Below are positions 24,265 through 32,269 of a DNA stretch of 64,000 nucleotides, in pieces. The stretch covers positions 1-64,000 of the forward strand of contig NZ_JANQJQ010000013.1 of the NCBI RefSeq assembly GCF_028281565.1. The letters run 5' to 3'. The notes beneath the pieces are model-generated. The model had not been told where the DNA came from, did not search any database, and worked only from the letters and a program-made list of their open reading frames with translations. The stretch is from Seonamhaeicola sp. (lineage in GTDB: Bacteria > Bacteroidota > Bacteroidia > Flavobacteriales > Flavobacteriaceae). Numbering within the stretch: position 1 is the stretch's first letter; every line of letters starts with the position of its first letter. Made by a program: the position numbers and the translations under genes.

Positions 24265-24420
24265 GGGCGTTCCCTTTCAGGTCGGGCTTTCCACTATATC
24301 TTTCTGCGAAGCAGTCCCGAACTTGTTTCGGGATCTCACTGCAGGTTAGTTTCCTCCCGGAACAAGAAGTTTCTCATTTGTAAGGTTTCGCACAAAGGAT
24401 GCCGTTACAATCCCTAACGC
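24265..24420. repeat. GCGTT-bounded intergenic repeat element
   Basis: The gap 24094-24492 holds, besides the promoter, an element starting GGGCGTTCCCTTTCAGGTCG and ending CAATCCCTAACGC. The ends form an imperfect inverted repeat (GCGTT/AACGC). An inner hairpin pairs GTCCCGAAC with GTTTCGGGAT around a TT-rich loop. I recall very similar GGGCGTTCCC...TCCCTAACGC elements in many flavobacterial intergenic regions; this is from memory. It contains no convincing reading frame. Confidence 0.65.
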
Positions 24421-24442
24421 GAACCTGTCTGCGATATTCAGT

Positions 24443-24491
24443 TTCAGAACTTCACGTTTCAAACTTCGGTCTTCAAGCTTCAAGCTTCAAA
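24443..24491. repeat. Heptamer tandem array 1 (after the adenosyltransferase gene)
   Basis: Seven consecutive 7-bp units: TTCAGAA, CTTCACG, TTTCAAA, CTTCGGT, CTTCAAG, CTTCAAG, CTTCAAA. It ends 1-2 bp before the stop codon of the adenosyltransferase gene at 24493. Confidence 0.75.
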
Positions 24492-24492
24492 C

Positions 24493-25065
24493 TTACCGTT
24501 TCTCAGGAATCCATTTAACTTCATTTGCTTGTAAGTCCTGTGTCAACTTTCGTGCCAATACAAAAAGGTAGTCAGAAAGGCGGTTTAAGTATATTAAAGC
24601 GTTAGATTCTATAGGGTCTGTTTCGTTAAGGGCAGTCGCTAAACGTTCGGCTCTGCGGCAAACACAGCGTGCTACGTGACAGAATGACACCGTTTGATGT
24701 CCGCCGGGTAATACAAAATGGGTCATTACGGGTAACACTTCGTTCATGGCATCCATTTCATGCTCTAACTGCTGGATATCGTCATTAGAGATCTTATCGA
24801 TGTTTAAGCGTTCCTTGCCGCTTTTTAAAATGGCCTTTTCCGGATCGGTAGCCAGAATAGCCCCTATAGTAAAGAGTTTGTGCTGAACGTCAATAAGCAC
24901 CTCTTTATAATGTTGGTCAATATCCTGATCTCTGATTAAGCCTATATGAGAATTTAGTTCATCAACCGTTCCATAACTCTCAATACGAATATGATATTTT
25001 GGTACACGTGTGCCGCCGAATAGTGCTGTGGTGCCTTTATCGCCTGTTTTAGTATATATTTTCAT
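24493..25065 (-). CDS. Cob(I)alamin adenosyltransferase, PduO type
   Basis: Transfers the adenosyl group from ATP to cob(I)alamin or cobyrinic acid diamide to make the adenosylcobalamin cofactor. The 190-residue protein starts MKIYTKTGDKGTTALFGGTR, the ATP-binding signature of PduO-type enzymes, and has the second block HFVLPGG followed by CHVARCVCRRAERLA, then LIYLNRLSDYLFVLAR. The frame is open to 25074, but the ATG at 25065 gives the canonical N-terminus. It is cytosolic and probably serves methylmalonyl-CoA mutase or ribonucleotide reductase. Heptamer tandem arrays lie on both sides, one ending 7 bp before its start codon. Confidence 0.93.
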   Translation of the reverse strand: MKIYTKTGDKGTTALFGGTRVPKYHIRIESYGTVDELNSHIGLIRDQDIDQHYKEVLIDVQHKLFTIGAILATDPEKAILKSGKERLNIDKISNDDIQQLEHEMDAMNEVLPVMTHFVLPGGHQTVSFCHVARCVCRRAERLATALNETDPIESNALIYLNRLSDYLFVLARKLTQDLQANEVKWIPEKR

Positions 25066-25072
25066 GCTACGC

Positions 25073-25105
25073 AAGTTAAAAGTTAAAAGTTAAAAGTTAA
25101 AAGTT
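25073..25105. repeat. Heptamer tandem array 2 (upstream of the adenosyltransferase gene)
   Basis: 4.7 copies of AAGTTAA in exact tandem, starting 7 bp upstream of the start codon at 25065. Changes in copy number would move any promoter relative to the start. Confidence 0.85.
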
Positions 25106-25155
25106 TTTTGAGCCTAATCTCTTAATAATAGCTAAAGGACTTAACAACTAAACGA

Positions 25156-25920
25156 TCATACTCTTATCGTAAAGTGTTCTTTAGCCTGTTCTTTTCTAAA
25201 AAACACAAACCCCCAATAGAAGGTATCGATGGTAACCGTTACTTTAGGGTGTTGTTTGATGGTTTCCCAGGCTTCGGTCATGCCTTTGGACCAATAAATA
25301 TCGTCAAAGATAAATACGGTATGGTTGTTAGCAGCAGGTAAAAGCGTTTCAAAATAATTTAGGGTAGCCTCTTTTTGATGGTTGCCGTCAAAGAAAACAA
25401 GGTCGTAGCGGTTCTTTGTTAAATTGGGTAAAACAGTATTAAAGTTCCCCGTTTTAATTTCAATATTCGATAATTCGCTTAACCTGTTTTTTGAAAACTC
25501 TGAAATATTTGAGCAGCCTTCTATGCTTATAATGTTTGCGTCCGAATGTCCCAAACTTAAAGCTTGTGTTGCAATGCCTAGCGAGGTGCCAAGTTCTAAA
25601 ATGTTATTCGGTTTAAAATAGTTCGATAATCTAAATAAAAGTTTAGCCCTTTTTAGAGTAGTCCCGGATGTTTTGGCTATATCACAAACGCGTCGTTCAT
25701 TGTCTTTAGTTTTTTTTGAGCCCGGGCCTAAATCGTTGACATTTATAAGGTTTTTGTTTTTTAGAAGTTGCGTGCGGTATTCTTTGAGGTTATCATATTC
25801 CGAATACTTCTGCCTGTCATAAAAGCACTTTGTGACTAAATCATAAACAAAAGGGGAGTGCACGCCATGTTGGTTGGTGGATTTGAATAAGAATTTTATG
25901 TATTGAACGACTTGATACAT
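25156..25920 (-). CDS. Class I SAM-dependent methyltransferase (O-methyltransferase-like)
   Basis: The 254-residue protein has the SAM-binding segment NILELGTSLGIATQALSLG (motif I), then ANIISIEGCSNISEFSKN (motif II acidic Glu) and YDLVFFDGNHQKEATLNYFE (the FFDG motif of the methyltransferase_24/O-methyltransferase type). The N-terminus (FLFKSTNQHGVHSPFVYDLV) is typical of a flavobacterial conserved protein of this type. The substrate is unknown; cytosolic. Heptamer array 3 lies 7 bp upstream of the ATG, and array 2 is beyond its 3' end. Confidence 0.85.
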   Translation of the reverse strand: MYQVVQYIKFLFKSTNQHGVHSPFVYDLVTKCFYDRQKYSEYDNLKEYRTQLLKNKNLINVNDLGPGSKKTKDNERRVCDIAKTSGTTLKRAKLLFRLSNYFKPNNILELGTSLGIATQALSLGHSDANIISIEGCSNISEFSKNRLSELSNIEIKTGNFNTVLPNLTKNRYDLVFFDGNHQKEATLNYFETLLPAANNHTVFIFDDIYWSKGMTEAWETIKQHPKVTVTIDTFYWGFVFFRKEQAKEHFTIRV

Positions 25921-25927
25921 ATCTTAA

Positions 25928-25955
25928 GTTCCGAGTTCCGAGTTCCGAGTTCCGA
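25928..25955. repeat. Heptamer tandem array 3 (upstream of the methyltransferase gene)
   Basis: Four exact copies of GTTCCGA, beginning 7 bp upstream of the ATG at 25920. The unit sequence differs from array 2, but the length and the position relative to the start codon are the same. Confidence 0.85.
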
Positions 25956-26011
25956 GTTTAGGGTTTAAAGTTTCAATGTCCTAATATTTTAAATCAAATC
26001 TCATGCTTCGA

Positions 26012-26102
26012 TCTTCCGTCTTCCGTTTTCCGTCCTCGGTCTTTGGTCTTCTGTCCTCGGTCTTCTGTCTTCCGTCCTCTGTCTTCTGTCCTCGGTCTTT
26101 AT
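26012..26102. repeat. Heptamer tandem array 4 (after the ABC-F gene)
   Basis: Thirteen consecutive 7-bp units of consensus TCYTCYG (TCTTCCG, TCTTCCG, TTTTCCG, TCCTCGG, TCTTTGG, TCTTCTG and so on). It begins 20 bp beyond the ABC-F stop codon in the minus direction. One frame reads as a KTEDxx-type repeat peptide, which is an artefact of the DNA repeat. Confidence 0.85.
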
Positions 26103-26122
26103 TTTGCACCTTAGTGAGCACA

Positions 26123-27985
26123 TCACCCTTCCAGTTTTTCAGATAACTCAAACCAACGCTCTTCTTTAGCTTCAATAGTCTCAATAATACCCTGAAGTTC
26201 TTCAGACAGTTTATTGATATCGTCTTGTGATAAATCGGGATTGAGAAACTTATCTTCCAGCTGCTTTTTATCATAAGCCAAAGACTTTAGTTTACTTTCA
26301 ATATTCTTAAGTTCTTTTTCTTCGTTATAGGACAATTTTGAGGCTTCGTTCTGTTTCCAGGACTGTTTTTCCTTTTTGTCTTCGGAAGCTTTCGGAACTA
26401 CCGGCTGACTATCCTCATAAACGCGATAATCCGTGTAATTTCCAGGAAAGTCTTCAATAATACCATCGCCCTTAAATACAAATAAATGGTCAACAACCTT
26501 ATCCATAAAATACCGATCGTGCGATACTACAATAATACACCCGGGGAAGTCCAAAAGAAAACTTTCCAATACATTTAGAGTGACAATGTCCAGATCATTG
26601 GTAGGCTCATCAAGAATTAAAAAGTTGGGGTTTTGAATTAAAACCGTACATAAATATAAACGTTTGCGTTCACCTCCGCTTAGTTTTTCAACAAAATCAT
26701 ATTGTTTTTTTCTGCTGAATAAAAACCGTTCCAATAATTGTTGTACACTGATTTGCCGTCCTTTTTTTAAAGGAATATAATCGCCAAACTCCCTGATAAC
26801 GTCAATAACTTTTTGCTCTGGTTTAATAGTAATACCATCCTGCGTGTAATAGCCAAACTTAACAGTATCCCCTTTGACTACTTTTCCGGAATCCGGTTGC
26901 GCCGTTTGAGTTAAAATATTTAAGAACGTGGTCTTACCGGTACCGTTTTTACCAATAATACCAATACGTTCGCCCTTTTTGAAGGTGTAGTCAAACCCTT
27001 TAAGAATGGTTTTATCTTCAAACGCTTTGGAAACATTATGGAATTCAATGATCTTGCTGCCTAAGCGCTCCATATTAAGTTCTAACTGAACCTGATACTC
27101 TTTCCTGCGTTGATGGGCTTTATGTTTTATTTCGAAGAAATCGTCAATTCTGGATTTCGATTTGGTGGTGCGGGCTTTGGGTTGCCTGCGCATCCATTCC
27201 AACTCCTTTTTAAAGAGTTGTTTAGTCTTTCCGGCTTCCACAGCTTCACGCTCTTTTCTTTCATCCCGCTTTTCCAGGTAATAAGAGTAGTTCCCTTTAT
27301 AGCTGTAGAGTTTACCCTCATCCAATTCAATGATCTCATTGCAAACACGCTCTAAAAAATAGCGGTCGTGAGTGACCATGAACAACGTGATATTTTCTTT
27401 GGCAAAAAAGGCTTCCAACCATTCGATCATTTCCAGATCCAAATGGTTTGTAGGCTCATCAAGAATAAGTAGATCGGGTTTGTTAATTAAGGCATTAGCC
27501 AGCGATAACCGCTTTTTTTGCCCGCCGGATAGCAAACCTACTTTTTGATCCAGTTCTTCAAGTTTTAATTTGAAAAGTATTTGCTTGTATTGCGTTTCAA
27601 AATCCCAGGCATGATGTTGCTCCATAGCCTCAAAAGCCTTTTGATACCCTTCGGTGTCTTCAGGATTTAAAAGGGCTTGTTCGTAATTGCCAATTATTTT
27701 CAGGATGGGATTGTTTCCTGTGAAAATGGTTTCCTCAATAGTTAGATTATTATCGAATTTAGGATCCTGGGATAAAAAGGAAACCTTAATACCTTTTCTG
27801 TAAATAACATTGCCGGAATCAGGTTCGTCATCACCGGACAGTATATTTAAAATAGACGTTTTTCCGGTGCCATTTTTGGCAACAAAGGCTATTTTCTGGT
27901 CTTTATGGACACTAAGGGACAGGTCTTCAAAAAGCACCAATTCACCAAATGATTTCGATATGTTTTCTACTGTTAAATAATTCAA
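26123..27985 (-). CDS. ABC-F family ATP-binding protein (Uup-like)
   Basis: A soluble twin-ATPase protein; ABC-F members act at the ribosome E site or in genome stability (Uup), not in transport. The 620-residue protein has two full ATPase domains: Walker A AKNGTGKTS and GKNGTGKTT, signatures LSGGQKKR and LSGGERKR, and LDEPTNHLDL and LDEPTNDLDI. A lysine/arginine-rich linker (KRDERKEREAVEAGKTKQLF) joins them. A C-terminal coiled coil (about 545-620) with many Glu and Lys fits Uup. The upstream 100 bp is shared with the divergent polysaccharide promoter. Confidence 0.92.
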   Translation of the reverse strand: MNYLTVENISKSFGELVLFEDLSLSVHKDQKIAFVAKNGTGKTSILNILSGDDEPDSGNVIYRKGIKVSFLSQDPKFDNNLTIEETIFTGNNPILKIIGNYEQALLNPEDTEGYQKAFEAMEQHHAWDFETQYKQILFKLKLEELDQKVGLLSGGQKKRLSLANALINKPDLLILDEPTNHLDLEMIEWLEAFFAKENITLFMVTHDRYFLERVCNEIIELDEGKLYSYKGNYSYYLEKRDERKEREAVEAGKTKQLFKKELEWMRRQPKARTTKSKSRIDDFFEIKHKAHQRRKEYQVQLELNMERLGSKIIEFHNVSKAFEDKTILKGFDYTFKKGERIGIIGKNGTGKTTFLNILTQTAQPDSGKVVKGDTVKFGYYTQDGITIKPEQKVIDVIREFGDYIPLKKGRQISVQQLLERFLFSRKKQYDFVEKLSGGERKRLYLCTVLIQNPNFLILDEPTNDLDIVTLNVLESFLLDFPGCIIVVSHDRYFMDKVVDHLFVFKGDGIIEDFPGNYTDYRVYEDSQPVVPKASEDKKEKQSWKQNEASKLSYNEEKELKNIESKLKSLAYDKKQLEDKFLNPDLSQDDINKLSEELQGIIETIEAKEERWFELSEKLEG

Positions 27986-28059
27986 AATCCTGCTTTTTGC
28001 AAATAAAGAACAAAAAACTATAAAATCCGATTAAAGTTTTATTATTCACGATGAAAAAC

Positions 28060-28067
28060 TATATTTG
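28060..28067 (+). promoter_or_regulatory. Promoter of the polysaccharide locus (-7 box)
   Basis: TATATTTG matches TAnnTTTG exactly and lies 21 bp before the first gene's ATG at 28089. The -33 region (TTTT at about 28037-28040) is weak. No other convincing promoter of this type was seen within the following 36 kb, so it may drive a very long transcript. Confidence 0.6.
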
Positions 28068-28088
28068 CGATAACTCAAATTGCTTTGA

Positions 28089-28889
28089 ATGAAACATCAA
28101 TTTTGGTTTTGTATTGCATTGTTTAGTTTGTTACTCAGTTCCTGTATTACAAATAAAGACATTGTTTACCTCCAGGATAAAGGAACCATTGCCAATGATT
28201 CGCTTCAGATTAAAGAACTTTCCAAGCCTTACAGGGTTCAGGTAAATGATATTTTAAGTATTAATGTAAAAGCACTGGACGAGGAACTAGTCAGCATTTT
28301 TAATCCTGTTGGAGCCACTGGAGTAAATGCGGCTCAACAAGGTCAGTCTTCACTTTATTTTAACGGGTTTACTGTTGATTTACATGGCAACATAAAGTTC
28401 CCTATTTTAGGTGAAATAAATGTTCTTGGTTTTACAATTAAAGAAATTGAAGAGAAGGTTAAAACCGAATTATTGAATCAATATTTTAAGGAAACGGCTG
28501 AAATATTTGTGACCGTTAAGTTAGCCGGATTGAGATATACGGTAACCGGAGAGGTTGGGGGAACAGGTGTTTATACCTTATATCAGGACAGGGTCAATAT
28601 TATTGAAGCCCTTGCTAATGCCGGTGATATTAAAACAACCGGTGATAGAACAGATGTTTTGGTAATCAGGCAATATCCTGATAGTCAGAAGATCCACCAT
28701 ATAGATTTGACCGATGTTGCAGCTATGAAATCGCCTTATTATTTTATTCAACCAAATGATATGATTTTGGTGAAACCTTTAAAACGTAAAGCTATAGGAG
28801 CGGGAGAAACAGCCTCTCAAACCATAACCACTGTGGCTTCTATTTTTTCGGTGTTAGTGTCTACTTATTTCTTAACTCGAAATCTTTAA
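28089..28889 (+). CDS. Polysaccharide export outer-membrane lipoprotein (Wza/BexD-like)
   Basis: Forms the outer-membrane channel for capsule or exopolysaccharide. The 266-residue lipoprotein has a lipobox SLLLSSC (Cys19), then the Poly_export domain (PYRVQVNDILSINVKALDE; FTVDLHGNIKFPILGEINV, shortened) and an SLBB domain (VTGEVGGTGVYTLYQDRVNI). A hydrophobic C-terminal segment (ITTVASIFSVLVSTYFL) ends the protein, as in Wza proteins that span the outer membrane. It is the first gene of the locus, 10 bp upstream of the wzc-like gene. Confidence 0.92.
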   Translation: MKHQFWFCIALFSLLLSSCITNKDIVYLQDKGTIANDSLQIKELSKPYRVQVNDILSINVKALDEELVSIFNPVGATGVNAAQQGQSSLYFNGFTVDLHGNIKFPILGEINVLGFTIKEIEEKVKTELLNQYFKETAEIFVTVKLAGLRYTVTGEVGGTGVYTLYQDRVNIIEALANAGDIKTTGDRTDVLVIRQYPDSQKIHHIDLTDVAAMKSPYYFIQPNDMILVKPLKRKAIGAGETASQTITTVASIFSVLVSTYFLTRNL

Positions 28890-28899
28890 TGGTAAAATT

Positions 28900-31356
28900 A
28901 TGACAGACGAGTTTGAAATATCCGAATCTGGTTCAAGTTTTGATATCAAAAAGTTTTTATTCAGGGCTTTAAGCTATTGGAAGTTGTTTGTATTACTTCT
29001 TGCCGTGGCTATTTTTTATGTGTATCAAAAGAATATTAGAGAGGAGTTTTCCTATCGCCTTGGAACTAAAATATCTGTTGAAGACGATAGTAACCCCCTG
29101 TTTACTTCAAATGCCAGTTTAACCTTTAATTGGGGAGGCGTTACGGCCAAGGTTCAAACCATGGTGGTAACCCTTAAATCACGTTCGCATCATGAAAAGG
29201 TAGTAGAGCGCTTGGAGTTTTATAAGAGTTATTTAAGACAGGGTAGATTCAGAAAGCAAGACATCTATAAATCAGCACCTTTTAGATTTAACCATGATTA
29301 TAACTTTGCTCAACTAATAGGGAAACCCATTAAAATAACTTTTTTAAGTGATGATACGTATGAACTGGAAATTGAATTTACAGGTAATACGGCAGCAGCT
29401 CAAAATTATGTGACAAAAAAAACAGAAACAGTTGATGTAGCTCCCGGCATTTTTAAAAGGCAATTTAAAATAGGGGAGGCTCTAGAATTACCCTTTTTAA
29501 AAGGAACTGTTGTTTTAGCTGAAAACCGTACAGTGACCCCTAACTCAAGCTATTTTGTTCAGTTTAATAATTTTGACGGTGTAGTTGCCAGTTATAAAGG
29601 AAGAACATCGGTTTCTAACGCTGCTAATTCCCCTATTCTGGATATTGCTTTAATAGATAAAAACACCGAAAAAATTGTTGATTATTTAAATACGGTAGTA
29701 GCTGTTTTAAGAGAAGATCAATTGAATAGAAAGAATCAATACGCTACAAATGCCATTAAATTTATAGATGAGCAAATATCCAGAGTGAAAAATGAATTAA
29801 GTAAAAATGCGGAAGACTTAAATGATTACAGAAAAAAGAATAAATTCTATAGTTTGGATGATGAAAGTGTCTTATTGAATCAAAAATTAACAGAGTTGGA
29901 TTCGGAAAAAGAAGGCATAAACAGACAGTTAAACTATTACTCTAATCTTGAGAATTATTTGGCTGCCAGTAGTTCATTCACGGAAATTCCGGCACCTTCA
30001 ATTGCAGGCATATCAGATGGCAATATTTTGAATAATGTAGCAAAAATTAATGAACTTTCTGTTCAAAAATCTAAGCTGCAGTATTCAGTGAGAAGCGACG
30101 CCACTATTTTTAATGATTTAAACAGACAAATCGAAGGCCTAAAAAATGTGTTGCTTGAAAATATTAAGGCGGCAACTGATGTTTTAAACAGAGAACTTAA
30201 ATTAGTAAATGGCAGATTGAGCAGGGTTGAATCTCAGTTCAGTAAGTTGCCGGAAGATCAACAACGTTTGATAACTATTGAGCGCCAATACTCTTTGAGT
30301 GAGCAAACTTATAATGTGTTTTTGGCTAAGCGTGGTGAGGCAGAAATTATAAAAGCATCAAATGTATCTGATATTTTAATAATAGATTCCGCAAAGAATA
30401 CCGGAGCTCAGGTTTTAGGAAGGAATTTAAATATCCGTTACATTTTTGCCTTCTTTGCAGCCTTGCTCGTTCCGTTGTTATTGGCATTTATACTTACTTT
30501 TTTAGATAATAGTATCCATAGCCCTATGGATATTGAACAATTATCACCTATTCCAATTTTAGGGGTCATAGGTAAAAACCCTTTGAATGATAACTTAATT
30601 GTTCATAGAAAGCCAAAGTCGGCAGTGGCGGAAGCCTTTAGATCGATTCGTTCTAACCTTCAATATTTTTATAAATCTAAAAATTTAGAAGGCGCTAAGA
30701 CACTTTTGGTTACGTCTTCAGTAAGTGGGGAAGGGAAAACATTTTGTTCCATTAATATTGCGACGGTTTTTGCTTTAAGTGGAAAAAAGACGGTATTAGT
30801 TGGACTGGATTTGAGAAAGCCTAAGATATTTGGCGACTTTAATATTAAAAATGATATCGGCGTAGTTAATTATTTAATAGGCCAGGAATCTTTGGATACT
30901 GTTGTTCAAAAAACCGATGTGGAGTTTTTAGATGTCATTACTTCGGGACCAATTCCTCCCAACCCATCGGAGTTACTAATAAATTCCAGGCTTGGTGAAT
31001 TAATAGGGATTTTGAAAAAGCAGTATGATTATATTGTTTTAGATACGCCTCCTATGGGTCTTGTAGCTGATGCTATGGAGTTGTTTGATTACGTGGATAC
31101 CTCTTTATATATGGTAAGGCAAGACTACACTAAAAAGGGGATGCTGAATTTCATTAACGAAAAATATAAAAACAAACAAATACAAAATATAAGTATTGTT
31201 TATAACGGCTATGATCAGAAAGCTAAATACGGATACGGTTATGGATACGGTTATGGATACGGCTATGGTTATGGTAATTATGCCAATGGGTATCATGATG
31301 ACGTAGGTCCAAAAACAAAGGTTTTAGCAAAATTGAGATCTGTTTTCAAAAAGTAA
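28900..31356 (+). CDS. Polysaccharide co-polymerase fused to BY-type tyrosine kinase (Wzc-like)
   Basis: Controls polysaccharide assembly and chain length at the inner membrane. The 818-residue protein has an N-terminal Wzz domain between membrane segments at about 28-44 and 508-533, a periplasmic coiled coil (about 275-480), and a cytosolic kinase domain with Walker A GEGKT (610-614), Walker A' GLDLRKPK (635-642) and Walker B IVLDTPP (Asp715). The C-terminus has eight Tyr-Gly pairs in a row (777-792) and two more tyrosines, the expected autophosphorylation cluster. This run is coded by a 12-bp tandem repeat. It lies between the wza-like gene and the ABC exporter. Confidence 0.93.
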   Translation: MTDEFEISESGSSFDIKKFLFRALSYWKLFVLLLAVAIFYVYQKNIREEFSYRLGTKISVEDDSNPLFTSNASLTFNWGGVTAKVQTMVVTLKSRSHHEKVVERLEFYKSYLRQGRFRKQDIYKSAPFRFNHDYNFAQLIGKPIKITFLSDDTYELEIEFTGNTAAAQNYVTKKTETVDVAPGIFKRQFKIGEALELPFLKGTVVLAENRTVTPNSSYFVQFNNFDGVVASYKGRTSVSNAANSPILDIALIDKNTEKIVDYLNTVVAVLREDQLNRKNQYATNAIKFIDEQISRVKNELSKNAEDLNDYRKKNKFYSLDDESVLLNQKLTELDSEKEGINRQLNYYSNLENYLAASSSFTEIPAPSIAGISDGNILNNVAKINELSVQKSKLQYSVRSDATIFNDLNRQIEGLKNVLLENIKAATDVLNRELKLVNGRLSRVESQFSKLPEDQQRLITIERQYSLSEQTYNVFLAKRGEAEIIKASNVSDILIIDSAKNTGAQVLGRNLNIRYIFAFFAALLVPLLLAFILTFLDNSIHSPMDIEQLSPIPILGVIGKNPLNDNLIVHRKPKSAVAEAFRSIRSNLQYFYKSKNLEGAKTLLVTSSVSGEGKTFCSINIATVFALSGKKTVLVGLDLRKPKIFGDFNIKNDIGVVNYLIGQESLDTVVQKTDVEFLDVITSGPIPPNPSELLINSRLGELIGILKKQYDYIVLDTPPMGLVADAMELFDYVDTSLYMVRQDYTKKGMLNFINEKYKNKQIQNISIVYNGYDQKAKYGYGYGYGYGYGYGYGNYANGYHDDVGPKTKVLAKLRSVFKK
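31228..31278 (+). repeat. 12-bp tandem repeat coding the Wzc tyrosine cluster
   Basis: Copies of GGATACGGTTAT in tandem encode the Tyr-Gly run. The unit is in frame, so slippage or recombination would add or remove two Tyr-Gly pairs at a time without a frameshift. Confidence 0.75.
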
Positions 31357-31389
31357 GCCTGCTAATATTTAAATTTAATAGTAAAGTTT

Positions 31390-32253
31390 TTGAATAAGAA
31401 TAATACAAACGAGTGGCTGTTTACCATTTCCTCTAAACGAAAACTTATCGATTTCAATTTTAAAGAGGTATGGCGTTACAGGGATTTGTTACTGCTTTTT
31501 GTAAAGCGGGATATTGTAACAATATATAAACAAACCGTATTGGGACCTCTTTGGTATCTAATTGAGCCCCTGTTCACATCTTTGATCTTTACTTTAATTT
31601 TCAACAACGTAGCGAATATTTCCACAGGAGCTGTACCACCATTTTTATTTAATTTGGCCGGAATTACCATATGGAACTATTTTAAGGTATGCTTTATGTC
31701 TACTTCCAATACATTTTCTGCAAATGCGGGAATTTTTGGAAAAGTGTATTTCCCACGTATCATAGTGCCATTATCTGTTGTGATTTCCAATTTACTCAGG
31801 TTTGCAATTCAATTGCTTGTTTTTACCTGTTTCTTTGTTTATTACTATAATCAAGGGTATCAAATTTCCTTAAATAACCATACTTTTTTATTTCCTCTTA
31901 TAATAATTGTCATGGGTATGCTAGGCCTGGGCTTAGGCATGATAATTTCCTCTTTAATAACAAAATACAGGGATTTAAAGATATTGATAGGATTTGGATT
32001 GCAATTACTGATGTATCTTTCGGCGGTCATGTATCCTGTTTCTTATTTTAAGGAAAAGTTACCGGATTATGCTTGGATTATAGAATACAATCCATTAACG
32101 TTTGTCATAGAAAGTGTTCGGTACATGTTGTTAAACACGGGTAGTTTTAATATAAATATGTTTATCTATACAGTTGTCGTTACCTTAGGCATCTTTTTTA
32201 TGGGCATAATTATGTTTAATAAAACAGAAAAGAATTTTATAGATACAGTTTAA
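31390..32253 (+). CDS. Polysaccharide ABC transporter permease (Wzm-like)
   Basis: The membrane half of an ABC-2 type exporter that moves finished polysaccharide across the inner membrane. The 287-residue protein has an amphipathic N-terminal part with WRYRDLLLLFVKRDIVTIYK, QTVLGPLWYLIEPL, and six predicted membrane helices, the order seen in Wzm/KpsM/RfbA permeases. The start codon is TTG at 31390. The ATPase partner follows after 16 bp. Confidence 0.92.
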   Translation: MNKNNTNEWLFTISSKRKLIDFNFKEVWRYRDLLLLFVKRDIVTIYKQTVLGPLWYLIEPLFTSLIFTLIFNNVANISTGAVPPFLFNLAGITIWNYFKVCFMSTSNTFSANAGIFGKVYFPRIIVPLSVVISNLLRFAIQLLVFTCFFVYYYNQGYQISLNNHTFLFPLIIIVMGMLGLGLGMIISSLITKYRDLKILIGFGLQLLMYLSAVMYPVSYFKEKLPDYAWIIEYNPLTFVIESVRYMLLNTGSFNINMFIYTVVVTLGIFFMGIIMFNKTEKNFIDTV

Positions 32254-32269
32254 GTATAGTTGTTTTGTA

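Noticed and set aside
25981..26274. Open frame on the minus strand with KTEDxx peptide repeats
   Set aside because: The peptide repeat is the translation of the 7-bp tandem array; the rest overlaps the 3' end of the ABC-F gene in another frame. No start, promoter or family support.
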